Source of the DNA: CAIXQW01 sp046049675 | Lineage (GTDB): Bacteria; Bacteroidota; Bacteroidia; Chitinophagales; Chitinophagaceae | Assembly (NCBI GenBank): GCA_046049675.1 | Contig: JBJORA010000033.1 | Span: forward strand, 1 to 64,000 | DNA: 64,000 bases | Reading direction: 5' to 3' | Shown: positions 19,718-28,200 of the stretch, piece by piece | Layout: each line of letters opens with the position of its first letter | Numbering within the stretch: the stretch's first letter is position 1 | The notes under the pieces: model-generated | Told to the model about the DNA's origin: nothing | The model's input: the letters and a program-made list of their open reading frames with translations, nothing else | Databases searched by the model: none | Made by a program: the position numbers and the translations under genes

Positions 19718-19762
19718 GAAATTTGGGAAATGACCGCGTATTCATTTTACAAATTGCGGTTG

Positions 19763-19777
19763 AACTTGCTGCAAGTT
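19763..19777 (+). terminator. Weak palindrome between kbl and convergent gene
   Basis: AACTTGC-T-GCAAGTT forms a short hairpin in the 70-nt gap between convergent genes. T-run is minimal (TTTAC), so any bidirectional terminator role is tentative. Confidence 0.3.
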
Positions 19778-19787
19778 TACAAGAGGT

Positions 19788-20030
19788 CTACTCGTCATTA
19801 AACCCTATACCAAATCCAAACATTGTCACCACCAGGGCCAGATGTAAAATCAAAACTGCCTTCTGCCAAGTGGGTCTTTCATTCCATTTTTGTTCTTGAT
19901 TGAATGGGTCAAATGCCAGTGCAATCCCGAGAGTAGTTGCTGCTTGCATGTAATCTTTAGAAAAAAATGCTAGAAATAATCCTAATAGTAAAAAGCCAAT
20001 GTAAAGAAACTTGTTAAATGATGCTTTCAT
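19788..20030 (-). CDS. Small two-TM membrane protein, unknown function
   Basis: 80 residues with two hydrophobic segments (about residues 8-24, with a short reentrant-like stretch after it, and 59-76) flanking a polar middle that contains FDPFNQEQKWNERPTWQKA. I do not recognise a characterised family, though small proteins of this look occur in Bacteroidota. A TAATTTTG (-7 consensus) element at 20053-20060 lies 22 nt upstream of the ATG. The gene and the AraC regulator behind it are AT-richer than the surroundings and share strand and orientation; both could have been acquired together. Confidence 0.7.
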   Translation of the reverse strand: MKASFNKFLYIGFLLLGLFLAFFSKDYMQAATTLGIALAFDPFNQEQKWNERPTWQKAVLILHLALVVTMFGFGIGFNDE

Positions 20031-20052
20031 TGAAATGTCGTTTAATTCATGT

Positions 20053-20060
20053 CAAAATTA
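20053..20060 (-). promoter_or_regulatory. -7 promoter element of the small membrane protein gene
   Basis: Minus strand TAATTTTG is a perfect TAnnTTTG match, 22 nt before the ATG at 20030. No clear TTG at the -33 position. Confidence 0.4.
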
Positions 20061-20097
20061 GAAGTCGTTGTTTGACTAAAATTGTACTTTTACGACA

Positions 20098-20919
20098 CTA
20101 CTTAATTTCCCAAATAATTTTATCTCCATCCACTTTGCTTGTTGACTTAAAAAAGTCCTTAGGATTGTGATTTGTGATTTTTCGAAACTCCTTAATTAGA
20201 TAAGACTGGTCATAATAACCTTCTTCGTAGGTTAAGTCAGTCAAATTCTTTATTTCTGTATTATTCAATTTGTTGCTCAATGAGCTCCTGAATCTGCAAA
20301 TTCTACGATATTCTACAGGACTACAACCAATATGTTTTTGGAAATGTCTTTGGAATGTTTTTAGATTAAGTCCAACCTTAATTGCAATATCAGGAATGGA
20401 AATTTGCTCGTTACTATTTTCTAACAATGCCAACGATTTTTCAATAATGGATAGCTCTTGATTGTCCCAAAATTGATAAAGCAAAAAGGACTCGATTTTT
20501 CCAATTTCATCCTCACTTGAAAATAAACTCTCTCCAAATTGACTCCATGCATCGTTCCTTAATTCTTGCGAATAATTAGGTGCCATTGAAAGATAATTGT
20601 CCTTAAAAAATCGATTCAATCCTAGTGGTTTGAATACAATAGAAATTTCTCTTAATTGTCCTTTGTATTCTAATAATAAGGGTTTTGTGTATTTTCCTAG
20701 TAATTCAATATGGACACCCACATGGGTGTTTTCCGAAATTTGCATAGACCAATTTTGTCTAAGAACAGATGCTCCCTTGAAAAATGAAAGTGCAGTATTT
20801 ATATGAGGAAATGCTACATAAGTGAAGGATGATTTGGACTTGCCTTCATAAATATAGAAACACTCAATATATTTTTTCAGAATTGGTGAAGATGGTGATA
20901 TTGTCTTTATCACAAACAA
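20098..20919 (-). CDS. AraC-family transcriptional regulator
   Basis: 273 residues. The last ~100 residues are a double helix-turn-helix AraC domain (ISIPDIAIKVGLNLKTFQRHFQ, CSPVEYRRICRFRSSL and EEGYYDQSYLIKEFRKITNH). The N-terminal ~150 residues resemble the ligand-binding domain common in Bacteroidota AraC proteins (LKKYIECFYIYEG at the start). There is no ATG at the 5' end: the frame begins at TTG 20919, with a GTG two codons later at 20913 (then IKTISPSSP), which looks at least as good. Hand-counted 60-base samples gave 18-22 G+C, below most neighbours, so recent transfer is possible. Target genes are unknown; the adjacent small membrane protein is the obvious candidate. Confidence 0.88.
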   Translation of the reverse strand: MFVIKTISPSSPILKKYIECFYIYEGKSKSSFTYVAFPHINTALSFFKGASVLRQNWSMQISENTHVGVHIELLGKYTKPLLLEYKGQLREISIVFKPLGLNRFFKDNYLSMAPNYSQELRNDAWSQFGESLFSSEDEIGKIESFLLYQFWDNQELSIIEKSLALLENSNEQISIPDIAIKVGLNLKTFQRHFQKHIGCSPVEYRRICRFRSSLSNKLNNTEIKNLTDLTYEEGYYDQSYLIKEFRKITNHNPKDFFKSTSKVDGDKIIWEIK

Positions 20920-20984
20920 GGAAGATTTGTACTAAAGGTAATTAAAGAAAATCAAAAGATGCAACTGCCCTCGCTGGATGATAT

Positions 20985-21016
20985 ACAAAGAAAAAGCCAT
21001 CATGTCTGATGGCTTT
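20985..21016 (-). terminator. Rho-independent terminator after tRNA-Asn
   Basis: On the minus strand AAAGCCATCA-GACA-TGATGGCTTT is a perfect 10-bp stem (arms 20993-21002 and 21007-21016) followed by TTCTTTG, lying 2 nt after the tRNA 3' end. Confidence 0.85.
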
Positions 21017-21017
21017 G

Positions 21018-21091
21018 CTCCCCCTTCTGGACTTGAACCAGAGACCCCCTGATTAACAGTCAGGTGCTCTAACCAGCTGAGCTAAGGAGGA
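21018..21091 (-). tRNA. tRNA-Asn (GTT anticodon)
   Basis: 74 nt cloverleaf read on the minus strand: acceptor TCCTCCT paired with AGGGGGA (one T-G pair), D arm GCTC-AGCTGGTTA-GAGC, anticodon arm CCTGA-CTGTTAA-TCAGG giving anticodon GTT, variable GGGTC, T arm TCTGG-TTCAAGT-CCAGA, discriminator G. CCA is not encoded. It has a consensus Bacteroidota promoter upstream and a strong terminator downstream, so it is a single-gene unit. Confidence 0.97.
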
Positions 21092-21135
21092 AGCTATTCT
21101 CTTAAAAACCACATCGCTGTGTTTTTTAAGGACGG

Positions 21136-21168
21136 CAAAGATAGTATTTTACTCAAAACAACAAAAAA
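21136..21168 (-). promoter_or_regulatory. Promoter of tRNA-Asn
   Basis: Minus strand TTTTTTG (21168-21162), an 18-nt spacer, then TATCTTTG (21143-21136): a textbook TTG-N17-23-TAnnTTTG Bacteroidota housekeeping promoter, about 45 nt before the mature tRNA. Confidence 0.65.
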
Positions 21169-21261
21169 TAATTGCAGCTAAGTATACTTTTTAAATCTAA
21201 ATCAGTTGAGCAGGCAATTAGCAAGCTAGTTTATGGGTATTGGAAGCTTTTAAACAAGCCA

Positions 21262-21720
21262 CTAATAACGTTTTGCCTCAACAATAAACAGTAAATCGGC
21301 GTTGTATGCCATTTTTTCTTCGGTATACCACAAGCGCTCTTGGTCTATGCCGCGTTCCTGCACAAGTTTCTTAAATATTTTTAGCCTTGCCTGCCATAGT
21401 TGATAGTCTTTTGTCGTGCAATAGTTCATGCGTAAACCATAGTTGCAGCTGGGGTTTGCTCTCATTATGCTACACATTTTTTCTAGCGCAGCCATGCCTT
21501 CCGTGCTTAGCTTAGCTTGTTTTGGCTCAAAAGACAAATTGCCTACCATTACTGCTAACTGAACAGCGCTTGGCCCACAATTAGGCAGTGGTACATAGCT
21601 TGAAGATGCAGCAAAATCAGGTACTTGCGCTAATCGCACAACATTTGTTACAGTAGCTTTTGCAGTATAGGGCAATGACGTGGCAAGCAATTGCAGCCAT
21701 ATGAAAAAACTACACAACAT
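21262..21720 (-). CDS. Secreted small protein with OmpA-like C-terminal half
   Basis: 152 residues beginning with a signal peptide (MLCSFFIWLQLLATSLPYTAKA). From about residue 60, the segment LSFEPKQAKLSTEGMAALEK, then helical and strand pieces ending in NADLLFIVEAKRY, resembles the OmpA C-terminal peptidoglycan-binding fold (IxFxxxxaxLsxeg start), with three cysteines in the middle. The usual NxxLSxxRA motif is not obvious; the matching region reads WQARLKIFKKLVQERGI. It begins 11 nt after the stop of the type A secreted protein upstream, so both are probably cotranscribed. A periplasmic or outer-membrane location is expected; function unknown. Confidence 0.65.
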   Translation of the reverse strand: MLCSFFIWLQLLATSLPYTAKATVTNVVRLAQVPDFAASSSYVPLPNCGPSAVQLAVMVGNLSFEPKQAKLSTEGMAALEKMCSIMRANPSCNYGLRMNYCTTKDYQLWQARLKIFKKLVQERGIDQERLWYTEEKMAYNADLLFIVEAKRY

Positions 21721-21731
21721 TGAAATATTCG

Positions 21732-23066
21732 CTAATGCTGCACCACAAATTTTGCATTTCCGCCTGCATTATTCTTTACGAAATAGCATCCGCTAGCAAA
21801 ATCAGTGCAATCGATGCTAAAGTCCTCTAGGCCATTGCGCTTACAAGTGCGAACTAAGCTACCATCAGCCGAATAAATCTGAATTGCATTCACCCTGCTG
21901 TGTTCGCAGGCAATGTTTACATGCGTTTGCACCACATTTGGTAATACTTGCATATTAGCAGCAACTTGAGACAGCGCATTCGTAGACGCAGGTGCAGAAA
22001 GCACTGCAGTAGCCGTTGTATTGCAACCATTAGCATCTACGATTGTAACCGTATAAACACCGATGTTTAAGCCGCTTGCTGTGCTACCATTGCCACCCGA
22101 CGGAGACCAAGTATAAGAATAGGGGCTTGCACCACCAGTAACGCTTACACTTGCACTACCATTGCCAAGACCATTTGTTGGTTGAATAGTGCTAACAGTT
22201 GGTACTAAAGTATTTGGAATGATGTTTACAGTAATTGTATGAACGTCGGTGCAGCCGAGAGCGCTATTGGTAACGGTTACTGTGTAAATTGTAGTGGTAC
22301 TAGGGCTAGCTGTTACAACACCGCTAGTGGTATTATTTAAGCCAGTGGCAGGAGACCAACTATAAGTGTAAGGGCTGGAAGCTGCACTGTCGCCAATAAT
22401 TACGACGTAGTCTTCTGTTTCTCCCCAAGTATAGCTTGTACATGCTGGGATATTGGCTCCTGTGCCTGCTTCTACAGAAACAACGCGCAGCAAGGCTTTG
22501 CCCGGCGTTGCCGTAAGCGGAATATTAAACACAAGGCTATCCACTGTAAAACTTGGCGCTACGGGACTTATAGAGCCTTGAGCTGTAAACGCCATACGCT
22601 CAGAAGTGCTTAGCGTACCATCGCGATTGAGGTCAACAAAAACTGCTGAGCTATTTGCAAAACCTACACTATTACAACTACTTCTGCGCACAAGTACTGT
22701 ATTTGAAGCACCCGGCGTAAGGGTAACAGGCGCATTATTGCTATAGTTACTATACTTGCTTTGGCTAGAAGCAGGTAAGCCGTTTGCCGCTGCATGGCCA
22801 GTTGTGCTGCAAGAGCTATTTTGAAAAATACCGTTGATCGTTACGCCAACGACATCGCCATCCAGATCAGAGTTAGCCGCACTAAAACAACTCATTACTG
22901 GTAGCGTAGAAGTGTCGTTACCTTGGATACCGATGGTAATAGAGCCATTGATGCAAGTAGACACAGTAGTGGCTATTGGTGTGGTATTACAGGAAGTTTG
23001 TGCGCTAAGCCGCAAGGCATTTGAAACAGCAGCAGCTGAAAATAGTAGTGTTAGTAGCTTTATCAT
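21732..23066 (-). CDS. Secreted GEVED / SprB-repeat protein with type A T9SS sorting tail
   Basis: 444 residues. Signal peptide (LLTLLFSAAAVSNALRLSAQ), then an N-terminal region with paired cysteines, a GEVED domain (VDLNRDGTLSTSERMAF ... SYTWGETEDYVVII, about residues 120-225), a PKD/Ig-like piece (SYSWSPATGLNNTTSG ... TVNIIPN), one SprB-type unit (about 295-365, with VTIVDANGCNTTAT) and a Por_Secre_tail-type sorting domain (about 375-444, QIYSADGSLVRTCK ... SGCYFVKN). It is exported across the inner membrane and then through the type IX system. It combines the SprB unit of the giants with a type A tail. A TATATTTG element lies 5 nt before the ATG. Confidence 0.9.
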   Translation of the reverse strand: MIKLLTLLFSAAAVSNALRLSAQTSCNTTPIATTVSTCINGSITIGIQGNDTSTLPVMSCFSAANSDLDGDVVGVTINGIFQNSSCSTTGHAAANGLPASSQSKYSNYSNNAPVTLTPGASNTVLVRRSSCNSVGFANSSAVFVDLNRDGTLSTSERMAFTAQGSISPVAPSFTVDSLVFNIPLTATPGKALLRVVSVEAGTGANIPACTSYTWGETEDYVVIIGDSAASSPYTYSWSPATGLNNTTSGVVTASPSTTTIYTVTVTNSALGCTDVHTITVNIIPNTLVPTVSTIQPTNGLGNGSASVSVTGGASPYSYTWSPSGGNGSTASGLNIGVYTVTIVDANGCNTTATAVLSAPASTNALSQVAANMQVLPNVVQTHVNIACEHSRVNAIQIYSADGSLVRTCKRNGLEDFSIDCTDFASGCYFVKNNAGGNAKFVVQH

Positions 23067-23071
23067 CGTAA

Positions 23072-23079
23072 CAAATATA
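23072..23079 (-). promoter_or_regulatory. -7 promoter element directly before start codon
   Basis: Minus strand TATATTTG matches TAnnTTTG exactly and ends 5 nt before the ATG at 23066. A TTG lies 23 nt upstream of it. A transcript initiated normally from this element would start at or next to the ATG. Confidence 0.5.
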
Positions 23080-23151
23080 GATAAATGACGTCAAGCTTTT
23101 GACAAGTGTTCGCTTTTTGGGGCAATTTGTAGGTATAAAAGCTAAACCCCA

Positions 23152-23182
23152 CACATTGCATTAAACTTTAAAATGCAATGTG
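23152..23182. other. Perfect 11-bp inverted repeat
   Basis: CACATTGCATT (23152-23162), a 9-nt loop, AATGCAATGTG (23172-23182). It lies in the 218-nt gap between the starts/ends of two minus-strand genes. A second, 7-bp repeat TAGTGAT-N10-ATCACTA follows at 23213-23236. They may terminate the gene at 23285-23899 (T-rich stretch follows on the minus strand) or bind a regulator; neither is certain. Confidence 0.5.
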
Positions 23183-23284
23183 CAGAGTAAACTTTTTGCT
23201 GCAAGCTGCCGCTAGTGATAAGCACTTACATCACTATTGGCAATTACAGCTTTATGACAACTAACCAATAAAACCGTGTTGTAA

Positions 23285-23899
23285 TTACAGCATTTTTGCC
23301 ATTGCAAAGAGCCTATCGTCGCTCAAATTGCTTTTAATGCGTGCTGCGTCGTCGTTAATGTCTAGCTCAAGTAAACCAAGGTAGTAATTGTATTGCTTGG
23401 CTAACTGTGCTAGGTCTAAATTGTAAGTTTTGTTGCAAACCTGTACCGTATCTGCCTGCCCAAAATCGCGAATATGCTGTGCTAGGTTATTGACTTGTTG
23501 AATTTGACTAAGGGCTTGTACATGATCTATCCAATAGCAAGGTTCGCTACACTGCGGGTCTTCTGTGTTTTCAGCTGGCAAGAGGTTGAGTTTACAAGCC
23601 GTAAGTACTGCGCAATGCCCAAGAATTTGCTTGATATCAACCACATATGGTGGGGTTTCAGTGTGCAACATCGCATTGGCCATACCCAATAGAATTTCTT
23701 CTCCCTTTGTACCACTATGGCGTAGTATTTCGTTGATATGCGCTACGGTAGCCACTAAATGTACTTTCTGTAAAGCATTGCCAATGCGGCTTGTAGCCCA
23801 AAGTGTTACAAATTCACTATCGTCAAAAATGATGTGCGATACGCAGATGCCATTCGTAAAAAGCTGGCGGTCGTTGGTGTGTTGGCTTGCTGTATTCAT
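23285..23899 (-). CDS. Unknown protein divergent from a WYL regulator
   Basis: 204 residues from the ATG at 23899 (MNTASQHTNDRQLF). The frame can be extended to 23992 but that adds Lys/Arg-rich sequence through the promoter region and the operator-like repeat. I do not recognise the family. It looks soluble and largely alpha-helical, with several Cys and His (a CxxxC in SEPCYWIDHV region, HCAVLTACKL), no signal peptide and no membrane segment. It is divergently transcribed from the WYL-domain regulator at 24004 with only 104 nt between start codons, including an inverted repeat CTACGCA-N7-TGCGTAG. Regulation by the WYL protein is therefore a reasonable inference. Confidence 0.7.
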   Translation of the reverse strand: MNTASQHTNDRQLFTNGICVSHIIFDDSEFVTLWATSRIGNALQKVHLVATVAHINEILRHSGTKGEEILLGMANAMLHTETPPYVVDIKQILGHCAVLTACKLNLLPAENTEDPQCSEPCYWIDHVQALSQIQQVNNLAQHIRDFGQADTVQVCNKTYNLDLAQLAKQYNYYLGLLELDINDDAARIKSNLSDDRLFAMAKML

Positions 23900-23946
23900 C
23901 GTGTTTCGTTTTTTTCGTTTGAATCTTACACAAAGGTGCCTTGTTG

Positions 23947-23967
23947 CTACGCAGCGTATTTGCGTAG
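23947..23967. promoter_or_regulatory. Operator-like inverted repeat between divergent genes
   Basis: CTACGCA (23947-23953) and TGCGTAG (23961-23967) are perfect inverted arms 7 nt apart, and the half-word GCGTA occurs once more inside (23954-23958), also making TACGC-A-GCGTA. The site lies midway between the starts at 23899 and 24004, a typical position for an autoregulating WYL repressor or activator. Confidence 0.5.
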
Positions 23968-24003
23968 TAAAAAAATTTATCCTATTTTGCAAAAAATATT
24001 TTT

Positions 24004-25020
24004 ATGCCAGCGAATAAAGATGCCTATAGCCGCTACAAACTTATTGATGCAAGATTGCGGGCAAAGTCCAAGAAGGCGCCAACTTTGCAAGATTTGGTTA
24101 GCTATGTCAACGACAAATTGGGCAAATATGTAAGCGAAAGAACCATTCAAACAGACATCTATAATCTACGCTACGACCAAAATTTGGGCTATAATGCGCC
24201 ATTAGCTTACAACCGCAAAGACAAAACCTACCATTATACTCAGGATAATTACAGCATTGAAGCCATTCCCTTGGGCGCGGAGGACCTTGTTGGGCTCGAA
24301 ATGGCCATCGGCATTTTAGATCAGTTTGCTAGCTTGCCAGCGCTTAAGCAGTTTGAAGAGCTTATCCAACGTTTGGCTAGTACAATCAAGGCCAATAGGT
24401 CTCAAAATACTGAATATCAGTCGTTTATACAGCTAGATAGACCTCAACGCTATGTTGGCATAGAGTATTTGCAAGCTGTGGTTGATTGTATTCGCGACCA
24501 AAGAGTGCTGCGATTGCAATATCACAGTTTTAGCAGCAAACAGGCAAAACCCCACGTTGTGCATCCCTACCTCGTAAAGGAGTATCGTGGGCGTTTATAT
24601 CTCGCCGCCAAAGACATTGCCGCTGGCAAAATGCCTCGCATGTTGCTGTTTGCCTTTGATCGTATTACAGCTGCAACAGAAACCTACGAATACTTCAAGC
24701 CCGAAAACATTGACCGTGAAGCCTACTTTAAGCACACGATTGGTGTTGGCTACAGTGGCGATAGTCCTAGCGAGGTACATTTAGCTTTTCAGCCCACACA
24801 GGCCGCTTATATAAAAAGTCAGCCATTGCATGCCAGCCAAAAGCTGCTAAGCGATAGCCAAGAAAGCCTTGTTATATCACTAAAAGTGGTGGTAAATATG
24901 GAGTTGAAAATGAAAATTCTGGAATTTGGTTCAGGTGTGGAGGTGCTACAGCCTACACAGCTCAGAGAATGGTGTGCTTCAGAGGCCCAGCTGATGGCAA
25001 AGCGCTATGGTGGTGGCTAG
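24004..25020 (+). CDS. WYL-domain transcriptional regulator
   Basis: 338 residues. Residues 1-65 form a winged helix-turn-helix (LQDLVSYVNDKLGKYVSERTIQTD...), a helical linker follows, and residues ~150-240 form a WYL ligand-binding domain (RVLRLQYHSF ... HPYLVKEYRGRLYLAAKD). The eponymous Trp-Tyr-Leu reads LYL. The C-terminal ~90 residues are the WCX-type extension (VHLAFQPTQAAYIKSQPLH ...). WYL proteins sense nucleic-acid-like or other small ligands and often control stress or defence genes. The divergent neighbour is the likely target. The ATG follows an A/T-rich stretch with TATTTTG, one base short of the -7 consensus. Confidence 0.92.
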   Translation: MPANKDAYSRYKLIDARLRAKSKKAPTLQDLVSYVNDKLGKYVSERTIQTDIYNLRYDQNLGYNAPLAYNRKDKTYHYTQDNYSIEAIPLGAEDLVGLEMAIGILDQFASLPALKQFEELIQRLASTIKANRSQNTEYQSFIQLDRPQRYVGIEYLQAVVDCIRDQRVLRLQYHSFSSKQAKPHVVHPYLVKEYRGRLYLAAKDIAAGKMPRMLLFAFDRITAATETYEYFKPENIDREAYFKHTIGVGYSGDSPSEVHLAFQPTQAAYIKSQPLHASQKLLSDSQESLVISLKVVVNMELKMKILEFGSGVEVLQPTQLREWCASEAQLMAKRYGGG

Positions 25021-25210
25021 TTTGCCTGTATGTATATAGATATTTCTGATATGTGTGAGAATGCAGTATTTTAAAGAAAAAATAGGGATCTAGCTAATTT
25101 ATACCAACGTTTTGTTGTGGATAAACGTATTGTTTATAGTCAGGTTAGAATTGTAAAAATTTGCTTAATTTTCACAGTTCATTTAGAGGGGCTAAATAGA
25201 AGAAATTGTA

Positions 25211-28200
25211 ATGAGAAGGATACTTGGTTTACTAGCATCGTTAATTCTGCTAACAAATGTGCAGTCAAAAGCACAGTTCGTATGTACAACGCCAGCGCCG
25301 TATTATGGTTACATGAACCTTAATACACAGCCGGATAATAACATGGTTGTAAACTGTAATACGATGAGCGCTTCGCTTAACGCATGTGGCGTATTAGGTA
25401 CTAGTAGTTTTCTAATTCCTGGGGCTACAACCAGCTATTCAGTAGATACGATAGTTAGCTCTATGATTGATACTACAGGTAGTACAACCGTTACCTTTAC
25501 AGACAATCAGTGGAACAATACCGCCGGCCGCGTAGCCCTTGCAGCTGGTTCTAACTTCAATTTCTGCTTCTATGGTGTAAAGTACAACTATGTTTACATG
25601 AGCGATAATGGATATGTTCGCTTTAGTAATTTAACTGCTCTTACAAATGTTGGCTATACAGCCGCTGCGCTCCCTAGTGCTACAAGTGCTAACCCCGCAG
25701 TTCTAGGTCATAGTAAAGACTATAAACCTGCACTTAACGGTCGTTATTGCTGGAAAATCACTACTGTAAATGGTAAACGCGCCTTAGTATTTTCATTCAT
25801 GAATATTCGAAATAACAATACTTGTAACAATAGCGGCTACGACCATATTTTTCAGATTGTTTTGTATGAATTTTCTAATGTGGTTGAAGTACTTACAAAT
25901 CGTGTATCAAGCTGTACTGCTGGTGATAACGCTATTTGTGGCGTGCAGAATGCTGGCGGTACAACAGCTTCTTGGGCAAATCACTACGATGGTAGTATTA
26001 CAACGCGCAACTTTGACAACTACTCTCTTAATACAGTAACAAAAGGCAATATGGTGCGTTTTACACCAAATGGTGCACCGGTGCATACATTTGAGTGGTA
26101 TGATGTTACTGCCAATAGTGTAATTGCAACTACACCTGCCCATACAGTTACTGGTTTAACTTTTGCTATGTTGCCACGCAAATATGTAGCGCGCGTTGTG
26201 TACACGCAATGCGACGGTGTAAATACAACGTTTACTGACACTGTGACAGTATTGCCGCCAAATATTACAGCAACCATTACTGCGATACCAACAAGCTGTA
26301 ATGCTGCAAATGACACTGCCACAAATTCAGCATGGGCGACCTACGGTAAAGATGGCAAGATTACAATCAACAACGTTACTGGTGGCACAAGTGGTTACGT
26401 GTACACCATAAATCCTACGCCGCCAGGAAGTAATGTCATCTATACACCAAGCCCTACGGTAGCAGATACGATTAGAGGCTTAACTGGCTCTACTGCAGGT
26501 ACTTGTTATACCATAACTATCACAGATGCTGGAGGTTGCACTGCAACGTTTACCACCTGTATTACTTCGCCACCTGCAGCTGCTATTAGCTTACCACCTG
26601 GAGGATCTTTCCAAGTGCCGTGTGTGCAAACTAACTTTGCGGCTACGTTTACGACTTCTGGTGGTAATGGTGGATTCCCACCTACCACTTATACCATTAC
26701 GCCAAATGTGCCCTATCAATCAGGACCTCCCGCAGGATACGCTCCTTGGACTGTAGGTACTTATACCGTAATGAACAAGGATGTGAAGGGTTGTTTAGTA
26801 ACTAAGTCTTACAATGTTGTAAACCCTCCCGCCATTGTATTAACACAAACGTCTAAAACGGATATAGTTTGCGGAACAGGTACGGGTAGCTTTGCATTTA
26901 CACGCACAGGCGGCTACAATGGTCCAACTCCGCCACCAGTGGGTACGCCTTGGTTTACATATACATTGTCGCCACCAAGCGGAACAATTTCTATATCTCC
27001 TCCACCAGGAGCCACACCAGGCCCGTTTCAAGCTACACATACTGTTACTTGTAGCGGTTTGGCCTATGGTACTTACACGGCAACAGCTACCGACTATCGA
27101 GGGTGTACGAGTACTTCACTGTTTACAATAGATACTTTTGGTAAACCAACAATTGCTACAGATAGTTTATTTGACTTAACTTGTAATTTAAGCAATAACG
27201 GTAGAATCTACACTACGCCAGCTAGCATTACAAGTAGTTTGACACATACGTATGTTTATAGCTGCACGCTTACTGGTGGTACACCTGCAATCACGCCTAT
27301 TATCAATGCTACAGGCGACTATACTGGCTTGCCATTTGGCACATACACTTTAACAGTAACTGATAACAAAAGCTGTAGTGCTACAAAAACATTTACACTA
27401 ACACAACCACCGGTTGTAACAGTTACACTTGATTCCTCAGCAAATCCGCTATGCTCTTCTGGTGCTACCGGCTATGCGCGGGTTGTAGTAACTAGCCTTG
27501 GCAATGGCTCGCCATTTACTTACACAGCTAGTCCTGCTACAGGTGTAACGCAAACAATTATTAATGCTAATACACAGGGTTTTAGCAATCTGACAGGCAG
27601 CACTATTTACACATTTACTGCGGTGGATCCAAAAGGGTGTAGTGGCACTACTACTGTTGCACTTGCATTCCCAACAGTACTAAGTATCGCGGGTACTACT
27701 GCGATACCACTATGCGTTGGCGATTCGAGTGGTAAGATTTTTATGACATATACCGGTGGTACTGGTGCGGTAACGTACACGACAGGTAATGCTTACGAAA
27801 TACTTGTTGTAGATACCATTACGCATTTACCGCAGGGCACATATGTCGTTATTGGAACAGATGCCAATAATTGCACAGCAGCAACTACGGTTACTATTGT
27901 AGATCCAGTTGCTATTACAGCAACTGCTGTTTACGATACAGCAAGTTGTAATGGTATATGCGATGCAGGTATCACTATCAATGCTGCTGGTGGTGCTGGT
28001 TCATACAGCTACCAATTAAATACTGGTGCATTTCAATCTGCAAATAGCTTTACTAGTCTTTGTGCTGGTCCTTATACTATTACTGTAAGAGACAATAATA
28101 ATTGTACAGAAACCTTTGTATTCAATGTTCCACAACCTGGCGTTTTAACTTTTGCGATTGATAGTTCAAAGGCTTTAACGTGCGCTACAAGTGGCGATGG

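Noticed and set aside
21018..21091. tRNA-Asn as an integration site of a mobile element
   Set aside because: No integrase, no direct repeat of the tRNA 3' end and no mobile genes within the window.
23900..23992. Extended N-terminus of the unknown protein divergent from the WYL regulator
   Set aside because: The extension is translated through the operator-like repeat region and is rich in Arg/Lys and Cys without similarity; ATG 23899 is a better start.
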